A stretch of DNA of 24,710 nt, taken from NCBI GenBank assembly GCA_902766265.1, contig CACXCY010000222.1, positions 1 to 24,710 of the forward strand. Reading direction: 5' to 3'. Positions 7,451-14,474 of this stretch are shown piece by piece. Position numbers and translations under genes: made by a program. How positions within the stretch are numbered: position 1 is the stretch's first letter; every line of letters begins with the position of its first letter. The DNA is from an uncultured Bacteroidota bacterium (GTDB taxonomy: Bacteria; Bacteroidota; Bacteroidia; Bacteroidales; P3). The notes under the pieces were generated by a model. It made no database searches and was not told where the DNA came from. It saw only the letters and a list, made by a program, of their open reading frames with translations.

Positions 7451-9301
7451 ATGAATATAACCGAACAGATTGCCGAATTTTTGAGACAAGGGAAAATCGT
7501 TGACATTCCTGGCGTGGGAAGCATCATCCCCAAAGAGGTTCCTGCCCACCTGGACAGAGCAACATCCACCTTCTACCCCACACAACAACGCGTAGAGTTC
7601 AGCACCACCCAACACGGCGGCAGCAACATGGCACAGTACATAGCCGACAAAGAGTGCGTCAGCATTGCCACCGGTGACCAGATATGGCGCAACTATGTCG
7701 ACGCCCTCAAACGCAAGCTGGAACAGAATGGCACACATGAGTTCCCCGGCGTAGGCACCATCACCAAGAATGCCGACGGCTACACCTTCAGCGCCGCCGC
7801 CGAGTCGCTCACGGGCGACAATCCCGCCATGCAACCCATCGAAGACGTGGAGTATATCGACATCGTGGGCAACACCAACGACCCCTTCGCCGCCTTCGAA
7901 CAGGAACCGCCCGCCATCACAGAGCCCGAGCCCGAACCCATACCCGAACCTGCTCCTGCTCCCGAACCTATGCCAGAGCCGGAACCCGAACCCGAGCCCA
8001 TTTCGGAACCTGAGCCGGAACTCATTCCCGAGCCAGAACCCGAACCCGAACCGGAAATAATTCCTGAACCCGAGCCGGAAATAATCGCCGAACCCGAGCC
8101 CGAACCCACTCCAGAACCTGAACCTACCGTAGAACCCACCATCAATCCCGAAACACAATCCGAGAGCGAAATATCTAAAATCATGAATACACCCGAAGAA
8201 TCGTCACAACTCGACGGCCTCCGTCAGTTAGAAGAAATGCAGCAAGAGAACACATTCGACACCGCTATGAAAGTAACGGTAAAGAGGAAGGTTTGGCCCA
8301 TCATCCTCATCATCCTAGTGCTCCTGTTGGGTGCTGCCTGCTATTACTATTTCCGCATCTACCAACCCAAACAGGCCAAGCCCATCAACATCGAGGAGAT
8401 GGTGACCGACTCCGAAGGCATCGTATCCGACGGAGGTGAACAAGCCGCCACCGCGGAACCCGTTACCGAAGAGCCCACAAGTGAACCCGCTGCCGAAGAG
8501 CCCACCGCACAAGCAGAGGTGCCGTCTCAAGCAGAAACTACCGAGCCCGCAGAGGCCGAGCCCGCCAAAACGACGGCCACCGAGAGTCAGCCAGCCGCCA
8601 AGAGCTGCATCGACATGAGCAAAACCAATATGTTCACCTTCAACAGCGACCTTATCGAGTTCAGCGATGCCGATGTAGCGGGATGCCAATCCAGTTTGGT
8701 CAACTATATGCGCGACTACATCGCCAACTACGCCCGTACGCAACGCTACAGCAGCGCCACCAACCTGTTGATGAAACGCGTGAGCGACTATGCTGGCGAG
8801 CGTCTCGGCGAACTGCTCTCCACGGATGCCTACTTCGTACAGCGCTTCCTGCCCTACAACGACTACATCCACGAATACTGCGCCGATGTGCTCAAATCGC
8901 GCAAAGGCGAGAATCGCAAAGTGGTGGTGCAAACCGAGCTGATGGATCAGACAGTACTCCGCCAGTTGTTGCAAGAAGTCATCGACGCCAACAACCTCCA
9001 ACCCGATGCCGTAACGCCGCGCGCTCCCGTGGAAAAAGCCCCCGTGCTGCAGGCCTCCTACAGCAACAAGTCCAAACGCGGCTTTGACATCATTGCCGGC
9101 TTCTTCGTCAACAAGACCAACGCCGACCGTATGGCCACACAACTCAAGAAACAGGGATGCGACGCCTACATCATCGAGATACAGCACGGCTACTACGTCA
9201 GCATGGGCAGCGCTGAAACACGCACGAAGGCCGAGGCCCTCTACCGCCACATCAAAGAGTGGTACAAAGGCGACATCAGCATCAAACAGTTCAGCAAATA
9301 A
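7451..9301 (+). CDS. HU-like (CCDC81-type) domain / Pro-Glu repeat / transmembrane / SPOR protein
   Basis: A 616-residue membrane protein. Residues 1-120 look like the prokaryotic CCDC81-type HU pair found in Bacteroidota (ITEQIAEFLRQGKIVDIPGVG, then FPGVGTITKNADGY). Residues about 156-240 are a Pro/Glu repeat dominated by EPEP units. One membrane segment lies at about 282-301 (WPIILIILVLLLGAACYYYF), after basic KRK. An acidic, Ala/Thr/Pro-rich linker follows, then a probably helical segment at about 395-500. The C-terminus (about 541-616: KRGFDIIAGFF, GYYVSMGSAETRTKAEAL) is a SPOR domain, which in general binds glycan strands bare of stem peptides, often at the division septum. By the positive-inside rule the HU-like part should be cytoplasmic and SPOR periplasmic, so the protein could bridge DNA or cytoplasmic partners to the wall. 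It lies 39 bp after kdsB and 36 bp before trmB. Confidence 0.85.
   Translation: MNITEQIAEFLRQGKIVDIPGVGSIIPKEVPAHLDRATSTFYPTQQRVEFSTTQHGGSNMAQYIADKECVSIATGDQIWRNYVDALKRKLEQNGTHEFPGVGTITKNADGYTFSAAAESLTGDNPAMQPIEDVEYIDIVGNTNDPFAAFEQEPPAITEPEPEPIPEPAPAPEPMPEPEPEPEPISEPEPELIPEPEPEPEPEIIPEPEPEIIAEPEPEPTPEPEPTVEPTINPETQSESEISKIMNTPEESSQLDGLRQLEEMQQENTFDTAMKVTVKRKVWPIILIILVLLLGAACYYYFRIYQPKQAKPINIEEMVTDSEGIVSDGGEQAATAEPVTEEPTSEPAAEEPTAQAEVPSQAETTEPAEAEPAKTTATESQPAAKSCIDMSKTNMFTFNSDLIEFSDADVAGCQSSLVNYMRDYIANYARTQRYSSATNLLMKRVSDYAGERLGELLSTDAYFVQRFLPYNDYIHEYCADVLKSRKGENRKVVVQTELMDQTVLRQLLQEVIDANNLQPDAVTPRAPVEKAPVLQASYSNKSKRGFDIIAGFFVNKTNADRMATQLKKQGCDAYIIEIQHGYYVSMGSAETRTKAEALYRHIKEWYKGDISIKQFSK
7916..8140 (+). 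repeat. Coding Pro/Glu (EPEP) repeat tract
   Basis: A low-complexity tract inside the HU-like/SPOR gene, built of GAACCC/GAGCCC-type codon pairs encoding Glu-Pro. Ile, Met, Ala, Ser, Leu or Thr interruptions occur every few pairs. It encodes about 75 residues expected to form a stiff, acidic, extended rod just before the membrane segment. Synonymous codons vary between pairs, so the protein repeat seems to be kept by selection rather than being a recent DNA expansion. Confidence 0.85.
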
Positions 9302-9337
9302 CGAAGAACCCCACACTAATCCATAACACCCCTACCC

Positions 9338-10021
9338 GTGCCCAAACATAAACTACAGCGTTTCGCCGAGAACCTCACCTTTCCCAACCTGTTCCAGGTG
9401 TCGTACGACTACCTCCGACAGGAGGGCTTTGAGTGGCGCGGCCGCTGGAGCGAATACTTCGGCAACGACAACCCGATAGTGCTCGAACTGGGGTGCGGCA
9501 AGGGCGACTACACAGTAGCGCTGGCTCAACGCAACGCCAACAAGAACTACATAGGCGTGGACATCAAGGGAGCACGTCTTTGGCGCGGCGCCAAAACGAG
9601 CAACGAGGAACAAATGCATAACGTGGCATTCATCCGTACACGGATAGAGATGATAGATATGATGTTTGCCGCAGACGAGGTTTCCGAAATATGGGTTACC
9701 TTCCCCGACCCACAACCCAAGAAGCCCAACAAACGCCTGACCAGCGAACGATTCCTCTCCCTCTACAAACGCATTGCCCGTCCGTCCACTACGCTGCACC
9801 TCAAAACCGATTCGCAAGAACTATACGAATATACCCTCAACGAAGTCATCCCTGCTGGCGGATACAGCGTCGACTTTGCCACCGACAACCTTTACGGCGC
9901 ACAATCCACTACCGCACCTGTGTCGGCCGACATTGACGATGCCCTCTCGGTACAGACCTTCTACGAGAGCGGATACCTCAAGGAAGGAAAGCCCATCACC
10001 TACATCCGTTTCAAGATATAG
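9338..10021 (+). CDS. trmB: tRNA (guanine-N7-)-methyltransferase
   Basis: A 227-residue SAM-dependent enzyme that makes m7G46 in the tRNA variable loop. The SAM-binding motif LELGCGKGDYT is at residues 48-59, followed by GVDIKG (73-78) and the family signature FPDPQPKKPNKRLTSERF at about 122-139, which holds the catalytic Asp. The N-terminus (KLQRFAENLTFPNLFQ) is the typical Bacteroidota form. The start is GTG at 9338: no in-frame ATG gives this conserved N-terminus, and the GTG lies 36 bp after the preceding stop. It is the last gene of the tight four-gene run; yebC follows after 58 bp. Confidence 0.94.
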   Translation: MPKHKLQRFAENLTFPNLFQVSYDYLRQEGFEWRGRWSEYFGNDNPIVLELGCGKGDYTVALAQRNANKNYIGVDIKGARLWRGAKTSNEEQMHNVAFIRTRIEMIDMMFAADEVSEIWVTFPDPQPKKPNKRLTSERFLSLYKRIARPSTTLHLKTDSQELYEYTLNEVIPAGGYSVDFATDNLYGAQSTTAPVSADIDDALSVQTFYESGYLKEGKPITYIRFKI

Positions 10022-10079
10022 CCAAAAACAATTGAAATCTAAGCAATAATCAATATAAACAAATTAATTTACCAACACT

Positions 10080-10817
10080 ATGTCAGGACATAACAAATGG
10101 TCAAAGATTAAGAGAGCCAAAGGCGCAGCCGATGCCAAGCGCTCCAAACAGTATTCCAAGATTCTGAAAGAAGTAGCCGTCGCCGTTCGCGAAGGCGGTC
10201 CCGACCCTGACGGCAACCCCCGCTTGCGTCTGCTCGTGCAGAATGCCCGTGGCTGCAACATGCCCAAGGACACCTTGATGCGTGCCATTAACAAGGCCAG
10301 CGACAAGAACGCTGCCGTCATGCAGGAAGTGACCTTCGAGTGCCACGCCCCCCACGGCATCGCCCTCTTTATTGAGACCCTTACCGACAACAACATGCGC
10401 ACCGTCGCCAACGTACGCAGTATTATGAACAAGATGGGTGGCACCATGGATCAGAACGGCAGTCTCAGTTTCCTCTTCACCCGCAAAGGTGTCTTCACCA
10501 TCCCGCGCAAACCAGAGATGGATACCGACGAAATGGAGATGAACCTCATCGACGGCGGCCTCGAAGAGATGGAGGTGGATGACGACTACATCACCCTCTA
10601 CACCGCCTACGAAGACTTCGGCAACATGGTCAAGATGCTTGAGGAGATGAAGATTGACTGCGAATCTGCCGAGTTGCAGCGCATCCCCAACGCCACACGT
10701 TCCCTCGATGCCGAATCCACGCGCAAAGTCCTCAAGATTATCGACATGCTCGAAGAGGACGATGATGTGGTCAATGTATTCCACGACCTTGAAATCCCCG
10801 ACGATTTCGAGGAGTAA
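10080..10817 (+). CDS. yebC: YebC/PmpR family regulatory protein (TACO1-like)
   Basis: A 245-residue protein of the YebC family, full length. The N-terminus SGHNKWSKIKRAKGAADAKR is the family hallmark. It is followed by the helical segment with PRLRLLVQNAR and NMPKDTLMRAI, then FTRKGVFTI and the acidic C-terminal ferredoxin-like domains, ending in an acidic tail (EEDDDVV, DDFEE). Members have been described as DNA-binding regulators and, more recently, as ribosome-associated factors that help translation of difficult stretches such as polyproline; which applies here cannot be told. The Pro/Glu-rich neighbour at 7451 is suggestive at most. The 58-bp upstream gap is AT-rich without a clear -7 element, so read-through from trmB is possible. 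Confidence 0.93.
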   Translation: MSGHNKWSKIKRAKGAADAKRSKQYSKILKEVAVAVREGGPDPDGNPRLRLLVQNARGCNMPKDTLMRAINKASDKNAAVMQEVTFECHAPHGIALFIETLTDNNMRTVANVRSIMNKMGGTMDQNGSLSFLFTRKGVFTIPRKPEMDTDEMEMNLIDGGLEEMEVDDDYITLYTAYEDFGNMVKMLEEMKIDCESAELQRIPNATRSLDAESTRKVLKIIDMLEEDDDVVNVFHDLEIPDDFEE

Positions 10818-10833
10818 TCATCCTCTATTGAGA

Positions 10834-10884
10834 ATAGAAAGCTGAGTGCCCGCCGCCCATACGCGACAATACTCAGCTTTCTAT
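10834..10884. terminator. Long inverted repeat after yebC (probable terminator)
   Basis: A perfect 14-bp inverted repeat, ATAGAAAGCTGAGT (10834-10847) and its complement (10871-10884), with a 23-nt loop. It starts 17 nt after the yebC stop. No T-tract follows directly, so it is not a textbook intrinsic terminator; it could instead stabilise the mRNA 3' end. Confidence 0.55.
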
Positions 10885-10897
10885 CGCTCAAACCTTG

Positions 10898-10924
10898 ACG
10901 GCAGGAGTAACTCCCTGCCGTTTG
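10898..10924 (+). terminator. Second hairpin after yebC, followed by TTT
   Basis: ACGGCAGG (10898-10905) pairs with CCTGCCGT (10914-10921). Two further inner pairs close a very small loop, with one bulged C, and TTTG follows. Together with the 14-bp inverted repeat just upstream it forms a tandem hairpin pair separating yebC from rsmI. The T-tract is short, so termination strength is uncertain. Confidence 0.45.
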
Positions 10925-10998
10925 CATGTGGTGGCATATACGTATTGTAGGTATCGCCACCGATATTATGAAATGACAAACGTTTAGTAATCTCCACT

Positions 10999-11667
10999 TT
11001 GAAACTCTATCTCGTACCGACCCCTGTAGGCAATCTTGGCGATATGACCTATCGTGCCGTTGAGGTGCTGAAAAACGCCGACCTCATCTTGGCTGAGGAC
11101 ACACGCACGTCGCGCACTCTGATGCAGCATTACGGCATTTCCACACCCATGCAGTCCTACCACATTTTCAACGAGCACCAGAGAGTGACATCTATTATTG
11201 ATATGCTGAAAAGTGGCAAGAATATTGCGTTGGTCACCGACGCCGGCACACCTGGCATCAGCGACCCCGGTTTTCTCGTGGTGCGCGAAGCCGTCAAAGA
11301 GGGTGTCGATGTGGAGTGCCTACCGGGAGCCACCGCTTTTGTGCCCGCACTAATCGAGTCAGGGTTGCCATGCGACCAGTTCGTCTTCGTGGGTTTCCTG
11401 CCTCACAAAAAGGGGCGACAGACAGCTATACGAGAACTCTGTGACGAGCAGCGAACAGCCATCATATACGAGTCACCCTTCCGCCTGGTCAAGCTACTGG
11501 AAGCCCTCACCGAGACAGTCGGCGGGGGGAGACAAGTATCCGTGAGCCGCGAAATCAGCAAACTTCACGCCGAGACGGTGCGTGGTTCACTCACAGAAGT
11601 CCTTACCCACTTCCAACAAAAAGAGGTCAAAGGTGAGATAGTGGTCGTTTTATCTGGCAAAGAATAA
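10999..11667 (+). CDS. rsmI: 16S rRNA (cytidine-1402-2'-O)-methyltransferase
   Basis: A 222-residue tetrapyrrole-methylase-fold enzyme that 2'-O-methylates C1402 in the ribosomal P-site. VPTPVGNLGD at residues 6-15, EDTRTSR at 33-39, DAGTPGISDPG at 81-91 and LPGATAFVPAL at about 108-118 are diagnostic. The length suits the short Bacteroidota form, which lacks the C-terminal extension of the E. coli protein. The start must be TTG at 10999: the frame is open upstream only to a TGA at 10969 and holds no ATG or GTG, while the family start (short MxLYLVPTP) begins exactly at this TTG. The last base of its TAA is the first base of the next ATG (TAATG), indicating translational coupling with the MgtC-family gene. 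Confidence 0.92.
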   Translation: MKLYLVPTPVGNLGDMTYRAVEVLKNADLILAEDTRTSRTLMQHYGISTPMQSYHIFNEHQRVTSIIDMLKSGKNIALVTDAGTPGISDPGFLVVREAVKEGVDVECLPGATAFVPALIESGLPCDQFVFVGFLPHKKGRQTAIRELCDEQRTAIIYESPFRLVKLLEALTETVGGGRQVSVSREISKLHAETVRGSLTEVLTHFQQKEVKGEIVVVLSGKE

Positions 11668-12137
11668 TGGAAATCACAACATTCATATTCCGACTGCTCT
11701 GCGCCCTGGCGGGTGGCATTCTGATAGGAGCCGAGCGTGAGTTCAAACAGCGCAAGGCCGGACTCACCACCAATTCGCTGGTAGCCGTAGGTGCCTGCAT
11801 CTTCATTCTTATCTCGGAGGCGGTCATCGCCGATGCCCGTCTGGGAGGCGGACCCGTAAACAACGATAACCTGCGCGTCCTGTCGCAGGTGGTCACTGGC
11901 ATCGGATTTCTTGGTGCCGGTGTCATCCTGAAAGACGGTGCCAACATCCGTGGCCTTAGCTCGGCAGCCACCATCTGGTGTGCCGCCGCGGTGGGATGCC
12001 TCTGCGGCTACGGCATGTGGCTGCAAGCTGCTATAGCCGTCGCCTTTATCCTTTTCATCAACTGGGTGCTCAAAGGTTTTGAGAACCGCGTGAAGAAGCG
12101 CAAGGAAGACGGCGGTGAGGAGCATTCCAAAGAGTGA
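11667..12137 (+). CDS. MgtC/SapB family inner-membrane protein
   Basis: A 156-residue protein with about four or five hydrophobic segments (roughly residues 5-21, 36-56, 72-88, 98-116 and 119-134) and a charged C-terminal tail (KKRKEDGGEEHSKE). Family signatures are GGILIGAERE near the N-terminus, KAGLTTNSLVAVGA, the glycine-rich VVTGIGFLGAGVILKDG and IRGLSSAATIW. The family is linked to Mg limitation, acid stress and ATP-synthase modulation in pathogens. This short form lacks the C-terminal ACT-like domain of Salmonella MgtC, so it is closer to YhiD/SapB, and its role here is unknown. The ATG overlaps the rsmI stop by one base, so the two are co-translated. No Mg-responsive leader was seen. 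Confidence 0.88.
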   Translation: MEITTFIFRLLCALAGGILIGAEREFKQRKAGLTTNSLVAVGACIFILISEAVIADARLGGGPVNNDNLRVLSQVVTGIGFLGAGVILKDGANIRGLSSAATIWCAAAVGCLCGYGMWLQAAIAVAFILFINWVLKGFENRVKKRKEDGGEEHSKE

Positions 12138-12195
12138 TCCTCTGCCAAGTTTCTTCAAGCCGCATCCGTTGTCAGGCGGCGATTTAAGCCAAAAG

Positions 12196-12259
12196 GGTGA
12201 CAAAATGTCACCTCCTGTCTCTTTGGCATTGTTTTTTCATGCCACAATATATATTGTAT
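12196..12259 (+). promoter_or_regulatory. Palindrome-rich regulatory region upstream of htpG, sigma54-like
   Basis: Three dyads lie in 64 bp: GGTGACA-AAA-TGTCACC (12196-12212), TGGCAT-N9-ATGCCA (12224-12244) and the self-complementary CAATATATATTG (12245-12256). TGGCATT-N4-TTTCA (12224-12239) fits the sigma54 -24/-12 pattern (TGGCAYR-N4-TTGCA) with one mismatch, and the first palindrome could be an activator or repressor site just upstream. The htpG ATG is 52 nt beyond the region. The sigma54 reading is an inference; a plain heat-shock operator is the alternative. Confidence 0.5.
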
Positions 12260-12311
12260 AGCTCGACGGGTTGCCGTCCCCTAAACGCAAACAAAAAAAA
12301 CATCAACGCAT

Positions 12312-14201
12312 ATGAAAGGCAATATCAATGTACAAACCGAGAACATCTTCCCGGTCATCAAGAAATTCCTTTATTCGGATCATGAAATCTTCCTCCGCGA
12401 ATTGGTGAGCAATGCCATCGATGCCACCCAGAAGCTGAAGACTCTCTCTTCGATGGGCAAGGTGGAGGGTGACTTGGGCGACCTTACTGTGGAAGTGAAG
12501 ATTGAGAAAGGCAAGCTTATCGTAACCGACCACGGCATCGGCATGACGGCCGAGGAGATAGAGAAATACATCACGCAGATAGCTTTCTCCGGAGCCCAGG
12601 AGTTTCTGGACAAATACAAGGACGCCGGCGAGAATCTGATTGGCCACTTCGGTCTGGGATTCTATTCGGCCTTCATGGTGGCCGACAAGGTGGAAATCAA
12701 GACCAAGTCGTACCAAGATGCTCCTGCACAACACTGGAGCTGCGACGGCTCGCCGGCCTACGAGATGAAGGAATGCAAGAAGAGCGACCGCGGCACGGAG
12801 ATTATCCTCCATATCAGCGACGACTGCAAGGAGTTCCTTGACGAGCAGACCATCCTGCAGCTGCTGAAGAAATACTGCCGTTTCATGCCTGTACCCATCC
12901 GCTTCGGCGACGAGAGCAAGTGGGAAGACAAGCTGGACAAGGACGGCAACCCCGTGAAGGACAAGGACGGCCATATTGAGAGAGTGGAGAAGAAGCAGCC
13001 GCGCATCATCAACAACACCAACCCTGCCTGGCGACAAAAACCTGCCGACTTGACAGACGAGGACTACAAGAAGTTCTACCACGAGCTCTACCCGATGAAC
13101 TTCGAGGACCCACTGTTCCAGATTCACCTCAATGTGGACTACCCTTTCAACCTGACGGGCATCCTCTATTTCCCGAAGGTGCGCAAGACCATCGACCCCA
13201 ACCGCAACAAGATACAGCTCTACTGCAACCAGGTGTTTGTCACCGATTCGGTGGAGGGCGTGGTGCCCGAATACCTGATGCTGTTGCACGGTGTGCTCGA
13301 CTCGCCCGACATCCCGCTGAATGTCAGCCGCAGCTATCTGCAGAGCGACAGTAACGTGAAGAAAATCTCGCAGCATATCAGCAAGAAGGTGGCCGACAAG
13401 CTGGAGGACATGTTCAAGAACGGTCGCGAGGATTTCGAGTCGAAATGGGACGACATCAAGATATTCGTCGAATACGGCATGCTGACGGAAGAGAAGTTCT
13501 GCGAGCGTGGCCTGAAGTTCACTCTCCTGAAGAACACCGAAGGCACGTACTTCCCGCTTGACGAGTACCGCGAGAAGATTGCCCCACTGCAGACGGACAA
13601 GGACAAGAACGTGGTCTACCTCTACGCCTCCGACGCCGAGGAGCAGCACAGCTACATCGCCCAGGCCAAAGCCAAGGGCTACGACGTGCTGCTGATGGAC
13701 AGCGTGTTGAACTCCCACTTTGTCAACCTGCTGGAGCAGAAGATTGAGAAGACACGCTTTGTGCGGGTGGACAGCGACGTGGTGGAGAAACTCATCCCCC
13801 ACGACGACACCATCCCTGAAAAGATGAGCAAGGAAGACCAGGAGAAACTCAAACCCATCATCGAAGGCGAAGTCGACAAGCAGAAATACACCGTCGTGCT
13901 AGAGAGTCTGGAAGCCGACGAGCAGCCGATGCTCATTACCCAGAGCGAGTTTATGCGCCGCTACAAGGAGATGAGCCAGACCAGCGGCGGCGGCATGGGA
14001 TTCTACGGCGAGCTGCCCGAGAGCTACAACCTAGTGGTCAACGTGAACAACCCGCTGGTGGAACGCGTGCTCAAGGAGGAGGACGCCGACAAGCAGAAGC
14101 AGCTGGTGCACCAGTTGGCCGACCTCGCCCTGCTGAGTAACGGCCTGCTGAAAGGCGAGGCACTGACCAACTTCATCAAGCGGAGCGTCTCCATGATATA
14201 A
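12312..14201 (+). CDS. htpG: Molecular chaperone HtpG (bacterial Hsp90)
   Basis: A 629-residue Hsp90, an ATP-dependent cytosolic dimer that remodels client proteins. The GHKL ATP site is complete: FLRELVSNAIDA with Asn34, VTDHGIGM at 71-78 (Asp73), and the glycine-rich lid end IGHFGLGFYSAF at 110-121. The middle domain follows, with GILYFPKVRK and NVSRSYLQSD (the latter carrying the ATP-contacting Arg). The C-terminal dimerisation part includes a glycine-rich linker (SGGGMGF), and the end is NFIKRSVSMI. There is no C-terminal MEEVD, as expected for bacteria. The ATG start gives the usual short N-terminus (MKGNINVQTENIFPVIKKFL). It stands alone, with a palindromic regulatory region upstream and a strong terminator downstream. 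Confidence 0.96.
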   Translation: MKGNINVQTENIFPVIKKFLYSDHEIFLRELVSNAIDATQKLKTLSSMGKVEGDLGDLTVEVKIEKGKLIVTDHGIGMTAEEIEKYITQIAFSGAQEFLDKYKDAGENLIGHFGLGFYSAFMVADKVEIKTKSYQDAPAQHWSCDGSPAYEMKECKKSDRGTEIILHISDDCKEFLDEQTILQLLKKYCRFMPVPIRFGDESKWEDKLDKDGNPVKDKDGHIERVEKKQPRIINNTNPAWRQKPADLTDEDYKKFYHELYPMNFEDPLFQIHLNVDYPFNLTGILYFPKVRKTIDPNRNKIQLYCNQVFVTDSVEGVVPEYLMLLHGVLDSPDIPLNVSRSYLQSDSNVKKISQHISKKVADKLEDMFKNGREDFESKWDDIKIFVEYGMLTEEKFCERGLKFTLLKNTEGTYFPLDEYREKIAPLQTDKDKNVVYLYASDAEEQHSYIAQAKAKGYDVLLMDSVLNSHFVNLLEQKIEKTRFVRVDSDVVEKLIPHDDTIPEKMSKEDQEKLKPIIEGEVDKQKYTVVLESLEADEQPMLITQSEFMRRYKEMSQTSGGGMGFYGELPESYNLVVNVNNPLVERVLKEEDADKQKQLVHQLADLALLSNGLLKGEALTNFIKRSVSMI

Positions 14202-14223
14202 CCCTCCGTCACGGCAAAATCAG

Positions 14224-14264
14224 AAGCGGGTGTCCCCCATCGGGGCACCCGCTTTTTGCTTGTT
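14224..14264 (+). terminator. Rho-independent terminator of htpG
   Basis: AAGCGGGTG (14224-14232) pairs with CACCCGCTT (14246-14254). An inner CCCC/GGGG stem follows after one bulged T, and a T-rich tract (TTTTTGCTTGTTTT) comes right after. It starts 22 nt after the htpG stop. Confidence 0.9.
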
Positions 14265-14315
14265 TTGGCGGCCTTACGATTAAGCTGAGCCATACATATT
14301 TGAGTGTTCCACATT

Positions 14316-14402
14316 GTCTCATACTAATGAGACACTTTGTTTCACACTAGTTAGACACTTTGTTTCATATTAGTGAGACACTTTGTCTCACTAGTGTGAG
14401 AC
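14316..14402. repeat. Array of four 18-nt hairpins with 23-bp period
   Basis: Four 18-nt dyads start at 14316, 14339, 14362 and 14385, each separated by the identical spacer ACTTT. The units are GTCTCATACTAATGAGAC, GTTTCACACTAGTTAGAC, GTTTCATATTAGTGAGAC and GTCTCACTAGTGTGAGAC. Units 1 and 4 are perfect 7-bp stems with 4-nt loops; unit 3 pairs with two G.U wobbles; unit 2 has one wobble and one mismatch. The repeat also forms a second, overlapping dyad across the spacers: 14371-14380 pairs perfectly with 14384-14393. It lies between the convergent htpG and outer membrane receptor genes, and one hairpin could end the minus-strand transcript. Decayed similarity extends left to about 14307 and right to about 14408. 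Confidence 0.88.
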
Positions 14403-14474
14403 TTTGGGCTTCATCAAGAAGGACGACCACATGGATAGCGCAAACAATCATGGGTATTATCACCAATGGGGGCA

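Noticed and set aside
12303..13802. A 499-codon open frame on the minus strand opposite htpG.
   Set aside because: It is antisense to an unmistakable htpG, has no recognisable domain and a composition typical of mirror frames in genes with strong codon bias. Similar long mirror frames (2483-3250, 3698-4831, 8315-9316, 665-1633) were rejected for the same reason.
14316..14402. Possible CRISPR array because of regular repeat spacing.
   Set aside because: The spacers are 5 nt and identical, the repeats are 18 nt palindromes, and no cas genes are present in the window.
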